64,000 nt of DNA. It comes from Acholoe squamosa (lineage: Eukaryota > Annelida > Polychaeta > Phyllodocida > Polynoidae). Each line of letters begins with the position of its first letter. Position 1 is the stretch's first letter. The notes beneath the pieces are model-generated. The model had not been told where the DNA came from. It worked only from the letters and a program-made list of their open reading frames with translations, and ran no database searches. The translations under genes were made by a program, and so were the position numbers. The stretch lies in NCBI GenBank assembly GCA_949317995.1, contig OX439046.1, forward strand, positions 76,322,786-76,386,785. The letters are read 5' to 3'. Below are positions 47,277 through 60,080 of the stretch, one piece after another.

Positions 47277-48062
47277 GAGTCGAGGGGTTTGAACCATTAC
47301 GAAACATACTTTTAGCAGATATTGCAATAACTATAGACTATTATTATTATTATCAATTCTGGCTTCTCTGCTGCTTATACAGCTGGTGTGATATAAACCA
47401 AGGGATTTGAACCATTAGGAAACATACATGTTTGTAGAACAAATTGCAATAGGTAGAATACACTTGCAAGAAAAATGATTTGAGTAAAAAAAAGAAAGTT
47501 ACAGCCCCTCCATGACACCACTGTCGTTCTGTATGGCTACTGCTGAGTGGCTTCTATGGTACGCCTAATCTGATTAGTTCCCATACTGTGAGAGGAAGAG
47601 GATGTGGGTACTTAGTGCTTCTCAAATTTTACCTCCCGTTCTGGTATTTTATAGTTAAGAGCGTGTCATGGAGGGGGTGTTTCGTAATGGTTCCCTCGAC
47701 TCACTTTATGCACCTCTACAACAGGAGGCCGGCAAAGGAGCTAAAATGGTGAGAAGCACTAAGTACTGAAACTCTGGCTTTCATACTATTTATGCATGAT
47801 TGGATAGCCTGAACCCTGTCAATATAAATTCTTTTTCAGCACAACATCCAAGAGGTACAAAAGCAGCCACAAGTAAAAGGAATATTACAAAATGAAAAGG
47901 TTACACCCCTTCCCTGATAAGAATGTCCTTCTGTATGGGTACTGCTGAGTGGCTTCTAAGGTGCACCCAATCTGATTGGTTCCCATACTGTGAGAGGAAG
48001 CGCATGTGGGTACTTAGTGCTTCCAACATTTTAACCCCTTTGCTGGCCTCCTGTTGTAGAGC
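47277..48062. repeat. Nested direct and inverted repeats
   Basis: A segment of about 115 bp at 47520-47635 (TACTGCTGAGTGGCTTCTA, CCCATACTGTGAGAGGAAG, GTGGGTACTTAGTGCTTC) recurs directly at 47920-48035. The end of the second copy, CCTTTGCTGGCCTCCTGTTGTAGAG at 48038-48062, recurs inverted at 47714-47738. GAGTCGAGG and CCATTACGAAAC near 47277-47306 are inverted at 47683-47702. The arrangement suggests one foldback element inserted or duplicated inside another. Confidence 0.8.
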
Positions 48063-49130
48063 TGCCAATTACAGGTATTGCATTGTAAGTGTGGTGTGTA
48101 GGGGGTTGGTGTATGTGGGTGACTATGGTATACCCACCACTCCATAGGCTTCACCATCTTAAACCAAATTAGAAGACGAAACCACCAGCCCATACCCGAC
48201 ATGTCTATTCCATCACAGGTTCTCAAAAACTGCTGTTTGGTTCTAACCTTTTGAAGGCTGCATGGTGCCTCAAGGCATCATATTCATCATATATCATAAC
48301 CTAACAATGCAGGATGATGAGGATTTTTCTCTGTCTTATAATGTTGCATAATTGCAACAGTGGTGAATAGCCCAACACGGCTGCATTAATGCATCAGTTT
48401 AAGCACTTTGTGCAGTCAGTATGTATTACACAAAGACCAATAAAGGTGTAAGCTTGTGCTGCTTTTATCTAAATTGGTTCCTATAGAGGCACACTTGTGC
48501 TACACACACATTTTTGCTGTATAGTCATTAAATAGCCATTCAGAGTTCTAGCTGCAGGGTGCCATTTAGCACATTCTAAATATCTCATCAGGTGGGTTTA
48601 ATCACCTCATTACATGTATGATAGTGACTAATTGACAATGGCCAGAGAATAGTGATGCAGTAAGATAAAAGTAGTTTCATCACTGAGTCCCTTGCCTTAA
48701 GGGTTGCATATAAGTCCTATTTGATGTTGTTTTGACAGGTGGTGTAAGCAAGTCTTATCAAGGTGGCAGAATTTTCAGGACAGTCAGGGTTAACCTTAAG
48801 TGAACCATTTGCACTTCTCTGCCTGACTGTAGCTGCTTAGGTTAATTTACTTCTCTTCCCATTGATAACAATAATAATTTTCTGAGTCCCCTTTTTTATT
48901 GGCTGATTCAAATACCTAAAGCTAATCCACTCAAAAATTCATGTATTATTACATATTGAGTAAAGGTTTCTACAACTGCCATTGTCTTGAATTGTTCACC
49001 CAGGTGGTTCGAACCACTGAATAGGAGACAGACTAAGACAACTTAGAGGATCTCCTTCTCTCTTTTCCACCCTTATATATCAGACCTCAGAAACCTCTTG
49101 ACTTTCTAAGTATGACCTCAGTCAATATGG
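48063..49130. other. No recognisable feature
   Basis: No gene or repeat family recognised. Confidence 0.4.
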
Positions 49131-49327
49131 CTGCCCTGTCAGTTTCTGTGGCAATATGGCTGTCATGTCACTTCCTGTGGCAATATGGGTGCCATGTCAC
49201 TTCCTGTGGCAATATTATTGTCATGTCACTTCCTGTGGCAATATGGCTGCCATGTCACTTCCTGTGGCAATATGGCTGCCATGTCACTTCCTGTGGCAAT
49301 ATGGCTGCTGCACAGCTTCCTGTCTCA
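49131..49327. repeat. 29-bp minisatellite, about 6.5 copies
   Basis: Repeats of CATGTCACTTCCTGTGGCAA followed by TATGGCTGC. Because 29 is not a multiple of three and the unit lacks stops on the plus strand, all three plus frames stay open and encode the same rotating peptide; those frames are not genes. Confidence 0.96.
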
Positions 49328-51304
49328 TCTGCTATTTCAGTGCATGTCATATAGACACTTACTTGTAATTACCACTCACTGGGCCTGTCTGGACTCCTAT
49401 TTACCACCTCCCAGGACATCCACCACTAGAGGCATGTATATACTTCTGGGCAGAGTGGTTCTATGATGTAGGGACTAGAGGCTAGTCTTAACATTTTGGG
49501 TTTCTATGAAGTTCTGAATCTCTGATTGTCCTCTATATTCCCACTGGTACATATTTACTATTGTTGATGTGCAATGATGAGGGTCTTACCACCACAAAGC
49601 AGCACCTTGTCTGTCAGTTAAGATTCCTAAAGTATGATAATTCTTGCTCATAAGCCGACCTCAGTCATAGGCCAGGTTAGAGTTTAAGGAAATCTTATGA
49701 GCCAATATTCGTGCATTATTTTCACTATTTTCTTTTCAATCTATTGTAATAAAACCCTGCTCATAAGCTGGGAGTACAATGAATTAGCAGCCAATTTTGA
49801 GCAGAAATAGGAAAGAAAGATCAGCTTATGACCAGGGATTTATGGTATATTTATGAGTTGTATGCTTTCAGTTCATATAACTGGGATCAGGACCTTGTCC
49901 TGGTTCTTGGCATTCCCCACAGGGCTACCACCTATGGAAGGCTTCTTGGGACAACAGCAAGAACATACTGTGATCCACCCAGAAGCTGAAGCAGTGCATT
50001 ATGGGTCTCATGCAGTGGTTCAATCACACAGAGGAGGGAAGAACGAACATGGCAGAATGGCTGGATGTCACATCAACGACTCCAACAGAACTGCACCCTG
50101 AGGCCAGTTCTCATGGCCTACCCAAGGGTATAGTAGACGTTCTCCAGTGCCAAGGGAGAGCATGTTCAGAACATCCAGTGGAAGTGAAAAAGTCACAATT
50201 CAACAGCCTCTTCATAGTGTCTTGAGAGTTCATGTCCCCTTGGTGACGTTCATATTGAAGAGGCACATACAAAGTCATGAAGTCATTTCCTTGTGTAAAG
50301 CTGCATTGTTGGTTGGACTGATCAAATCTTAATAAGGTCAGGGAATTACATGGCTTTGCCTTGTATGGAGAGAAAATAAGTCCAGAGATGAATAGAATTT
50401 TGTTTGATGGTGCAGGCATTGAGGGTTTACAAAGAGATTAGTAATACCCTATACTTGACACCATTAGTGTGATTGTGATTGTGATTGTGATTTATAACAC
50501 TTTGTAGTCTCTTAAAAGCCATTAACTGCAATGTTCTGTGTTTCTAATTGAAAAAAACAAATGTTGTGGACACAGCTAACTATGTGTTCAATTACAGGCA
50601 TGTAAAATATTTTTAAAAAAAGTAGAACGTTGTAAAATGCCTCCTGCACCATGGTCATGCTCGCTGTAGACAAACACCACCACCTGCTGTTATTGAATGA
50701 AAATAATTACATGAATTTCTATGAGCCATATCTACATCCCTGTGTAAGTGAATTATCGACAGGTTTATAAAGCGTGCACACAAATTGGGGCTGTCTAATT
50801 CATATGTGAGGGAGTAAGAACATGATATGCACAGCGCCTGTCAATTACTGACAAGCGGTCCTCTGCTGTATGATGACAAGTCTACATATCGTCCCCTATG
50901 GACATGTCCCTAACTCAGTGATTAATGGTGTAGGGTGGTATCCTTAGAGCCCCATCTTTCTAGTTCTATTAGATCTTGAAGTTTGTTATCTTGGTTCCTA
51001 ATCAAGCCCTAATCTTTTAAATTCCACTATTACCGCACCTCCACTGTCAACAGTCAGTAAGATGTAGTGATATGTGTTATCATGACCTAATGACATCACA
51101 TGCAGCATGATGCTTGTCCATGGACCTGACAGATCTATGAAGCTTTAAGTACTGTAGATCCTGTGGAAGCAGCTTTCTGCTACTTCAGCTGAACCCTCAC
51201 CAAATCCTGGTTTGGGCACCACCATTGATTGTTGATCAGTCCACCAGTACGATTGGCTTAAGTAAAGTAGGAGACAAATGGAGAATTAGGACGTGGTGTT
51301 GGAG
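49328..51304. other. No gene; small (GTGATT)n microsatellite
   Basis: A (TGTGAT)n run lies at 50469-50493. Nothing else recognised. Confidence 0.4.
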
Positions 51305-51455
51305 CACACTAAGTCTAAGTCTGCATCAGATTGTTTGGTATTGGGTGAATAACCAATATCCGTCTAAGTAGTCATCCTGACCACCTAAGTCGTAGTATGA
51401 TGACTTTCTATTGTCAGTATGACGAGTTTTAGGCGGCTGCATGTTTTCTGTGTAA
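51305..51455. mobile_element. Short GACGAC-family TIR element, degraded copy
   Basis: The interior has CTAAGTAGTCATC, CCACCTAAGTCGTAGTATGA and GTATGACGAG, and the right end reads GGCGGCTGCATGTTTTCTGTGT, similar to the right end of 53051-53797 (AGCGGCGTGTTTTCAGTG). The left border is a guess. Confidence 0.4.
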
Positions 51456-53050
51456 CACTTAGAACTTAGTTCTTCTCCATAGTAAATGCTTTCCTTAAAG
51501 CATTACTAATTTCTTTTGTAGATCATTGTATTGGTGTAACTGGAATTATGCTCCCACACAGGATACTCTGGTCGCATTATTCCACAGACAGAACTGGATG
51601 AAATGTGAGAGATACAACAGAATTACTCTGCTGGTATTTCATTGTCTTGGGAGTAACCAAACTGTTGGACCATTTCAAAACCATTTCCTTTCATTTTGGG
51701 GACATATGACTGCACAATAACTCTCCTTATTTATCTGTCCTCCCAACAAAGAAAAGCATTTGTTTTGAAATGGAAGGACAAAGAACAAATGTGTAAAATA
51801 CACAATTGAGTTGTCATAGCAAAATGTCTCTAAGCAATAAATTATTCCAGCTATATTCTCTCTATTTGCATACAGACATCACTACTGTTGGCAGAGAAAA
51901 TATTATTTATGGGAATGGCACCTGAAGGATATAACGTACTAGAGTTAAGTGTTTCCCCTGGGTGTCTATCATTGTGTGTACACATGATGTATTTTATGTG
52001 AACTGTGGTGCTGGCATTATTAATGTTACTCCCAGTAAGGTAGAAATTGTATCAGCCACCAGTAGAATTTCATGTAAGATATATGCAGAATATTCAGTTT
52101 CACCAAATATATGTAAACTGGATATTCTGTAAAAAATATCATACATTTTTATTTTATCACTATCATGGATAACCCAGATAGTGGGAAAATATATACATGG
52201 TAGTACAGTAAATGTGTTTGTGCTGGTACAGACTTCATCTAAGTTACTCCCAATAGTGATCTATTTCTTCTTTAGATTTGTCTCTAAAGGATGTACATAA
52301 AGAACAAATTGTATTTCTGATGGTTAACCATGATTGACACAAATATCATCTTGCACAAGCAGTGAAGAAAAACACGGATTTGTGTGTAAATGAGTAGGAC
52401 GATCATATCTAACAGTTCCATACTGACTGATCTATACAGCCCATAGGTGGCTCCATCTATGCTTGTTACCTTACTTGATGCCCATCTGTATGCCGCACAC
52501 CCTACTATACCCCTTACAGCCATCTGAGATCAGACCTTTTCGCACCAATACTATCAGCGCTGTGTGAAAATAACAGTTTATCCCTAGTTTTCCTCTGAAT
52601 ACAAGCCTGGGACTACTTTATACGACTTGATGCCCTTTTAGAGGCTCCAAAGTACATCTCAGGTTAATCTGGGTGTGGGGTGGGGTAAGGAGACACTGGT
52701 TCCTCTGAAATGTTGTTCACCCCATGGCTCCAGGCACCCATTGGAAAAGAGCCGTCATCACTTGGTCTCTCCTTCTACCATACCTTTTATGCATATGTCA
52801 AAGTGAATGGCTGTACAATTACTGAAGAAGGCCACCATTGCTGAGAGCCTTAATCTCTAGGCTCTCTGGGCTAGCTGGCCTTCAGTTTGGTTACCATCCT
52901 GTCATAAGAGACAAGATGTAGGTGGTACAGGGTCCATGGGTATATTGTGTCATATGGTTCTTCAGATGTCTCATCTGTGCAAGCTTCACCACTCATATCT
53001 GGCATTGCCCTAAGAAAGGGTGAGTATCATTTGTATGCATTATGCCAATA
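51456..53050. other. No recognisable feature
   Basis: No gene or repeat family recognised. Confidence 0.4.
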
Positions 53051-53797
53051 CACTAAAAACCTACAGGGGCCAGATCTCGTCAATACTGACAACTTAAGGT
53101 CGTCTGGTTAACAATACCTAAATCTACATCCTTAGGTCGTCAAGGGGTCGTCATAGGTGACGACTTTAGGTCGCCACTGACGACCTAAAGTTGTCACCTA
53201 TAGCTGAGGGTAAAGGTTGTATTGTAATGTGTTACATAATCCTAGCTTTGTCTCTCAAGATATTATTGAATTTGTTTTTAAATTATCCCCTTTCGATCCC
53301 ATCCCCTCCTCCACACCACAGTGTTTATAAGGGATGCTTCCAGCCCACTATCATGGTTTCAGTCTGCATTATGCAGTACTATGTGAGTGCAATCACCTTC
53401 TTACACTGTATGTTAGGCAGTCTCATTGAATAAGGAGTTATAATTTAACTGTATCCATGAGAGAGGTGTAGACCAGGATGATTTACCTTCTTTTCTACAT
53501 TTCTACTCAAACATTTACATCTTTTTACAGGTAAATTCGTATCAAATGATGCATTTATTCTGCTTTTTATAGCAGATTATGAAACAAGTACAATGTATAG
53601 ATGTGAGCATATATACTCCAGGGTACAGGATACCTATTACAGAAATGCATATAGTGGGGACCTCTTATGGCACACACACAAACTGGTAGTACAGCCAAGG
53701 TATGACGACTTAGGGTAGTCATAAAGGTCTGACGACCCTCTGACGACCCTAAACTCATCATGTATGACGACTTTCCAGTAGCGGCGTGTTTTCAGTG
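53051..53797. mobile_element. TIR element with subterminal GACGAC repeats
   Basis: The left end is CACTAAAAACC and the right end, reversed, is CACTGAAAAC. Within 120 bp of each end there are clustered GTCGTC/GACGAC words (for example near 53099-53190 and 53704-53772). The roughly 500-bp centre is unrelated and non-coding. This is the architecture of a non-autonomous DNA transposon. No target-site duplication was recognised. Confidence 0.6.
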
Positions 53798-55131
53798 CAC
53801 CAGTATTAAAGATCTTTTAAGACATCACACTCTGAGCCCCAATTGTAAATGGGCTATAGAGACCACTGTACTTGGTACAGGGCAATCCACATCGTGACAG
53901 AGCATTTGTACTAACTGCAACTCCTACCGTTTTCCAAAAATAAAAGTGATCTACTGCAAAACCTTTGACCAAGTCTAACAGTGCACAAATGTCAAGTTGA
54001 GGAAACCCAGCCTCCAAAATAAGGCTTGACTTAACCCATAGCCAGCCCACCCAGATGAACCCAATATAAACTGCGGCTGTGCTGAGTAGGTGGTAAGGTA
54101 ATGCTATAATAATAGTGTGCAAAAAGTGCACGAAGCTGATACTGCCACAGCAGGCAGTTGGACAAACCATATATTTTATCACAACCTAGGGGGTATCCGG
54201 GGGGTAGCACCTTGTAATGATTCAGGCAGTGGCATCACAGGAAATGCCCTGTAAGGGGTTCCTCTCCATATCATGACTTGGCCTTTTGGTCAAATGTCAA
54301 GGTCTTAATGTACGTCAACTTGTTGAAAGGACTTGGAATATGTCAGGACAATAATGGGTCATTTTATAGGCATTAGTGCACATCCCTAGCGGCAAGGTTT
54401 AAGGTGGCTGACAGTAGCTTGGAGGTAGAAGGAAGTTTGGTGACAGGAAAGTGCCAAGGCAAAAGGTTTGTAGCTGTTATTTTGTAACTGATGTTACTAA
54501 AGTCTATAAGGACCAATTATACAAAAAAATTAAACCAGAAATCAAACTTCATTGGGGGGGGCCTGGCGAGGGCACCATCGCGACCACCTTGAATTGTCGG
54601 CTGATGCGTGATGGCATCTATATATATGAGTATTTAGAATTCATATAGAAAAGTGATTTTTGGTAAATTTTGGACCTGACTTTCCCATTCTCCCTATGAC
54701 ATCACTATAATAATCTAATTTGAGAAGTACAGTTTTAGCTTCTTTTCCATTGTGCTTATGAGTACTTGGAAAATATTAGGGGGGGCCCAGACATATTCAG
54801 GCCCCATCTCCTTCATGATTGGGGGGCCCCAGGCCCCCCTGGCCCCCCTTTTCCTATGCCCCTGTTTGTGTGACATTTTCCTTAGGCTCCCTCACACCCA
54901 TTTTCCATTTTGTCTCACTTTGTCATTATTCTAGCTAACAACTTGTAACAAAACTCGTCAGATTGAGGACCTATGGTCATCAGAAGAGGTACAGAGAGAG
55001 GGCAGCACCTTACAGGGAGTGAAATCCCTAAGTATACCTCTCCCCAGTATGAGTCTATGGCATTCTGTTGACAATATGTAACAAATACAAAAGGTGGCAG
55101 GTATGTGCCACTCATGTTTGATAATTAGGCC
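53798..55131. other. No gene; C/G-tract palindromic patch
   Basis: Runs of six to seven G or C near 54544-54550 and 54780-54850 could form hairpins. A 121-codon minus frame at 53817-54182 has a hydrophobic start but no recognisable domain. Confidence 0.4.
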
Positions 55132-55393
55132 TTCAGTTTTCAACTGAAGGTCTTCACCGCTGAGGACTTTAGGTGCTCAAGTTGATGATACCCAAATCTA
55201 CAGCTTTGGGTAGTCAGATTGAGGACCCAAGGTAGTCACTCTAACAACATTATGTAATCAGTTTGACTACCTTGGATGAGTGTGTTGACCTAAACCCATC
55301 AGGTTGACTACCCTGGGTGCTCAATCTGATAACACTAGGTTGTAGATTTGGATATCGTCAGTCTGACGACCTTGGGGCTTTCAGTGTTTAGAC
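55132..55393. mobile_element. Foldback relative of the GACGAC-family element
   Basis: GATGATACCCAAATCTACAG near 55173-55193 is inverted as GTAGATTTGGATATCGTC near 55341-55360. Between them lie repeated GGTAGTCA, GACTACC and GAGGACC words, and the right end reads GACGACCTTGGGGCTTTCAGTG. The CTAAATCTACA block also occurs in the element at 53051, linking the two. Confidence 0.6.
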
Positions 55394-57317
55394 CAGCTGT
55401 ATATACAGGGTCTGTGTTTGGGTGTGGTAAGAAGTACTTTTTATGGCTCTGAGGCCTAGTAATCTAAGGCTGATTATGAATCCTTCTGGGAACAAGCTGG
55501 ATTTAACTATGTTGAAATGTTTCTACATATTCTAGAAATGCCCCTAACAAGACACATGTGCACAGTACAGTGCTGACAGGTAACCTGTTATTACTGCTTT
55601 GATGTATCATGCCAAACCTGAGGAGATGTATCAACAGTTACTTGGCAAGATAAAGAAATACAAATGCTGAATTCCTCCCATGCTGACCACCTGTGCAGGG
55701 TTTAAGGGCATGGAGCTCAGAAAATGATCCCTAAATTGATCAATTTAGTTAAGGAAACATGATAGTCAGTCAATTCTTTCCAAATTAACCCCACAACATG
55801 TTTTCTAATTTAACACCTTTCCTGACACCAATTTTATGATGCTGGGAACAAAACTAGACAAAAAAGTACAGTTTCTTGTGCAAGCATCAATGAATTTGGG
55901 GCAAATTTAAATTAACCTCTGAAAACTACAGCGCATTTTGCTTCTGCTGCATAAGTCCTACTTTGATATGAATACTTCACAGCTGAGGCATTTGTTAGGT
56001 ATCACATTTTTTTTCTCGATTTATATTGTTTGCTATTTTTGCTGAGTAATCTTCTCAGGTTTCATGTGGATAAAGTGGGGGCTTAAGGCAACAATGGAAT
56101 TCTATCTTAAAAGGATAGATTGGAACCAATCAGAGGTGTGAAGCCACATAGGCTGAGTCATCAAACCACCATATCCGTAACATGAAATCAGTTACAGCTG
56201 TCTCTCAAAAGTTGATGACTTGTTCAGAAGTACCCAGCCCTACAGCAAGTATTGATATGTACACACCAGACTAAACCAGGTAGCCCTTCCAAGGGCATGT
56301 ATGGATTTATTGCTTCATGTGTCAATACACAGCCTGGTGGGTAAGATTACAGAGTTCATACTCAGGGCTTGATGCACTAATGAGCTGTGTGCCTGATAAA
56401 AAACATGGAGTATTAATATTACATATGGGTCGTCATGCGGTTGTTAAAGTATTTGATAACTCAGCTCTGTCAGACAGGATGACGGGTGTCACATTGCCTT
56501 CTTAAAGTCATCCCACACAGGAAATTATAGTGTGAAGTGAACCCACCACGTAGTAGTCATGGGCACTTAATATCAGGCCCTGCAGGCTGAGCCTTAAGGC
56601 AGGTATAACACTTTGATGGGTTGTATCCGAGCATTCAGTCAAGGTGAAGCACCCATTTCTATCCAATCATTTGAAATGTACAAAAACCAGGATCTTTGAT
56701 CATTGACCATGTGAATTTTTAATTTAATTTATAGTGAGTGCCATACTTCATGTACCTCCTATAATTTTGGTAGGTTGTGTCAACAAATGAGAATGAAGCT
56801 TAAGGCATCAGGAGGTTCATTCAAAAGGCTCTGCCATTGCTACCTATGAGATGTTAGTGATTTCCCTCCCTTATTCCTTACTGAGTTGGTTAGGCCAGAC
56901 TGCCTTAATTTCTGATAGCCAGCTACTTTTTAGTAAGCGCTGTTAGCGTCAGCCCTGCTTTCACTATTCTAAGCAGAAAATAACTGTGCACAGTGGCAAC
57001 AGGTCCACAGAGAAAATATAGCAGTGGAAGACAAATAGCATTGGGAAAACATGTGGTCTCAAGAGTGGCTACTGTCGGCTGCACTTGACCCTGAAATGTC
57101 TTCAAGTGTGTCACCCATGTATATATTTAGAAGGGTTCTTCTCAAGGAGGGCTGAAACGAGAATAAGAGGTGCATGAGAGCTTTTGGTCCGTCACATTGG
57201 GCCTAGGAACTGGTAAGTCAACTGTATATGTACGATCAAACTGTAGCTTGTATTTTAGAAGTACAGTACCCCCCCCTGCACCAACTAAGAGAGAGAAGGG
57301 AAGCATGACATTACTAC
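55394..57317. other. No gene; one orphan minisatellite half-unit
   Basis: Apart from 56484-56532, nothing recognised. Confidence 0.4.
56484..56532 (+). repeat. Single half-unit of the 9.3-kb minisatellite
   Basis: GGGTGTCACATTGCCTTCTT followed by AAAGTCATCCCACACAGGAA and ATTATAG matches the second half of the 9347-10290 unit with four or five differences, 46 kb away and unamplified. Confidence 0.75.
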
Positions 57318-58199
57318 ACAGAAAAAAAATAATGTTCAAAATCTTAGCCAGATGTTAGTCAAAAAGGCTTACTTTCTAATGATACCTAGTCAAAAGCATG
57401 TGCCTAAGTGACCAAGTTTTTCTTAGTCAAATATGACTAACCATTAGTCAAAGTGCCCAACTTGCCTTGGCTTGCCTGATTGTGACTAAGATACCTTTGT
57501 AGTTTTGACTAAGCATGTAATCTAATACTTTTGGTTTTAATCAAATGGTGAGTGTAAGCTCTATATAGGATCCACATCCCACAAAACATTGTAACATCAT
57601 TTAGGAAACATGTGAAATGCCTCACATCATTTCCATTAGAACCCCTGAGTCATGTTACTCTGGGTTTCCCACAATGAAGCAGGTACATCTGTGGATATTT
57701 TACTTATCTAGAATCCCACATAAAAAGGTGTAACTACCTGTCTACCTAGTTTATTTAACAAACTCATCAACCTATTTGATATATTTTATATTGAATTGTG
57801 AAAGCCTTAAATGTATACAGTGCCTGAAAATCACCATCATTTTGATATCTATCAAACAATTGAGGGTACAAAGCCACCAGAAAAATCCTGTTTCAAACCA
57901 CACTGCCACCTGGTGTGTAAAGGCAACACTATGCCACTATACCTTATTCAATGTGACTAAGGGATCTTAGTCAAAGTGACTAAGTGACAGTGGCTAAGAT
58001 AAGTTAGCTTGCCTGAAACTCCCAGCAGATACCTTGTTCAAGATTGTGCTTGGAGAGAGAAACTGATTTGGTTAGTCAATATGACTAACATAAGCTAGAC
58101 ATTGTTAGTCACACATTATTCATATGTACTGACTAAGATTATATGGCCGTTTTGACTAAGTTAAGTTAGACTGACTAACATGTATTTTTTTTCTCTGCA
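57318..58199. mobile_element. MITE-like element rich in TTAGTCA/TGACTAA
   Basis: Left end CACAGAAAAAAAATAATGTT and right end TGTATTTTTTTTCTCTG are inverted repeats, continuing into TTAGTCAAAAAGG on the left and CGTTTTGACTAA on the right. More than a dozen TTAGTCA or TGACTAA heptamers are packed into the outer 200 bp of each side. The centre is non-coding. Borders and target-site duplication are approximate. Confidence 0.65.
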
Positions 58200-58554
58200 T
58201 GCCCTTAATGCATGAGTAGACTCAAGAGCCCTCAAGGACTCTCAGCAGGTGCATTCATTTTTGTGACCTGCACTCAGGGGTAACCACTATCGTTTCTCAA
58301 AATAAAATAAAGGGTGGTGTTAGTACTGGAAGTGGAATAGTGAAGGACTACATAGTATTTACTTTTCCTAATGGGCCTAACACCACTAGCTAATTTAGTC
58401 TGGTAACACAAGGTCTTATGAGATGGTAAGAGATGTGCCTACGCTAACATCGCATAGGTAGCGATGGTAGAGCCTTTTGAATTAACCTCCAGCTCAGCAT
58501 CACATGGTGAGGATGAAAATCTATCCCACAAGGGAGGAGAACCTACCGATGTAT

Positions 58555-58930
58555 AAAACTACTGATATGTGTCTTCTTGTTAAAACCCACACAAGCATTG
58601 ACACAAGGCCCTATGTGGTGAGGTGTAGGTTACTTAACATGTAAGCTGTTCTCTTTTTGAATGTCCTCAAGTAGTGCAAAAAAGCCTACAATCTGTTGAA
58701 TCAGTGATTTGTGTCTTCTTGTTAAAAACCACAAGGAAGTTGACACAAGCCCCATGTGGTGAGGTGTAGGATCATCTATATGTAAGACATTCTCTTTCTG
58801 ACAGTGTACAAAACCTAACATCTGTCATACTACTGATATATGTTATACGTTATAGAAGTTGACATAATTCCCCTTGTGATGAGGTGTAGGTTACTTTATA
58901 TGTAATAGTTCTCCATCTGACAATCCTCGG
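58555..58930 (+). repeat. About 140-bp tandem repeat, three copies
   Basis: The blocks GTGTCTTCTTGTTAAAA, TTGACACAAG, GTGGTGAGGTGTAGG and ATGTAAG-TTCTC recur at about 58568, 58711 and, more diverged, 58838. Confidence 0.85.
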
Positions 58931-59519
58931 ACATATCTCACTATAGACTTACCTTGGAGACACAGATGGCTGTCCACAAGGACTTTTAGTCCTCTAGGAG
59001 TAACTCTTTATGGGTTAAATAGTGCTCGACACTGGAGAGTTCCATTCATAACTTAGATAAAAAAAAAGACTTATATAGGTCATGGACTTGGATGTGAGCC
59101 CACCATCCTCAGTGAGCCACCATAATATCTGTGTTTCATGTTTGCTTCATCTTGGCACATGGTACAGCCAAACTATGAGAAATAGCAAGAAGGTCCAGGT
59201 TAACAAATTGCATCCAGTCACTGACGTTCTACTTTTAGTTTATACTGTTGTATATTTTGTGTTGTACAAAGGTCTATATCTAAACAGAGCATCATGGAAT
59301 TTATTACATGACATTTGTCCTGATTAAAGGCTATTTGTGAAACCCTTCATGAATCATGGCTCAGATCTGCAGGCAAAAAAACAAGGCCAAACTGACAGAA
59401 CACAAAGAGTGTACATGTATAGATCATAGAAGTTGATATTCTGAAAGACAGAGAATGTGGATCATAAGGTCGCCTTTAACACTTTAAGTGCTGCATAGTA
59501 TATTATATATCTATGATGG
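58931..59519. other. No recognisable feature
   Basis: Nothing recognised. Confidence 0.4.
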
Positions 59520-60080
59520 TTATTTAGAGTTGCAAGCCGCGTCAGCGGCTGGGAGCGGAGCGACCGTAACAACTCCATAATGTTTTCGGTTTTCTCCCTG
59601 TCACCTATGATGTCATTGGTGACGTCATGCTGCCTCAGTGACATCACCCGCAGTGGCTAGCGATGTTGCCATGATCTATGAGCGCAACTCCTATTCGTGG
59701 TCCTTGCCACTTCTTGTTTTAATCCTGTAATTTACCAGTGTAGGGGCCGGCATCATTGTATATATATTAGTGCGGTTCATCCGAGAGACGTGTTCGTGTG
59801 GTGCTCGTTCCTTCTATGCCAACTAGGTGTTGCTTTGCGATACCCAGCTGGTACAAGAGGGGGCAGCACCATGCCTCGCGTCCAGCTTCTACTAAGAAGC
59901 CGGACGAGCCGCAGAAGGGGACTGGACGTGGTCCAGTCAAGACGTTCAGTTATAGACTGTAACCAGAGTTGAATAAAGTCCTACCCGAGAGGTAGGGGTA
60001 TCCGGGGCTTTGCCCAACCCGAATCACTCGTGTTGTGTCTTTAGTGATAAGCGGGCCAACGAGCCACCCAACATATAAGT
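59520..60080 (+). other. GC-rich LTR-like segment
   Basis: This patch is clearly richer in GC and CpG than its surroundings (GCCGCGTCAGCGGCTGGGAG near 59537), carries repeated TGACGTCA/TGACATCA words near 59610-59650, and has an AATAAA signal at 59971 followed by GGGTATCCGGGGCTTTGCCC. The composition resembles a solo LTR with promoter and polyadenylation signal. A CpG-rich promoter fragment is the alternative. No paired LTR or target-site duplication was found. Confidence 0.3.

Noticed and set aside
49000..49020. GGTTCGAACC phrase resembling a tRNA T-arm
   Set aside because: No acceptor, D or anticodon arms can be drawn around it.
53817..54182. 121-codon minus-strand frame with a hydrophobic N-terminal half
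   Set aside because: It is long for the region and could be an exon, but I recognise no family and see no neighbouring exons, so I do not call a gene.
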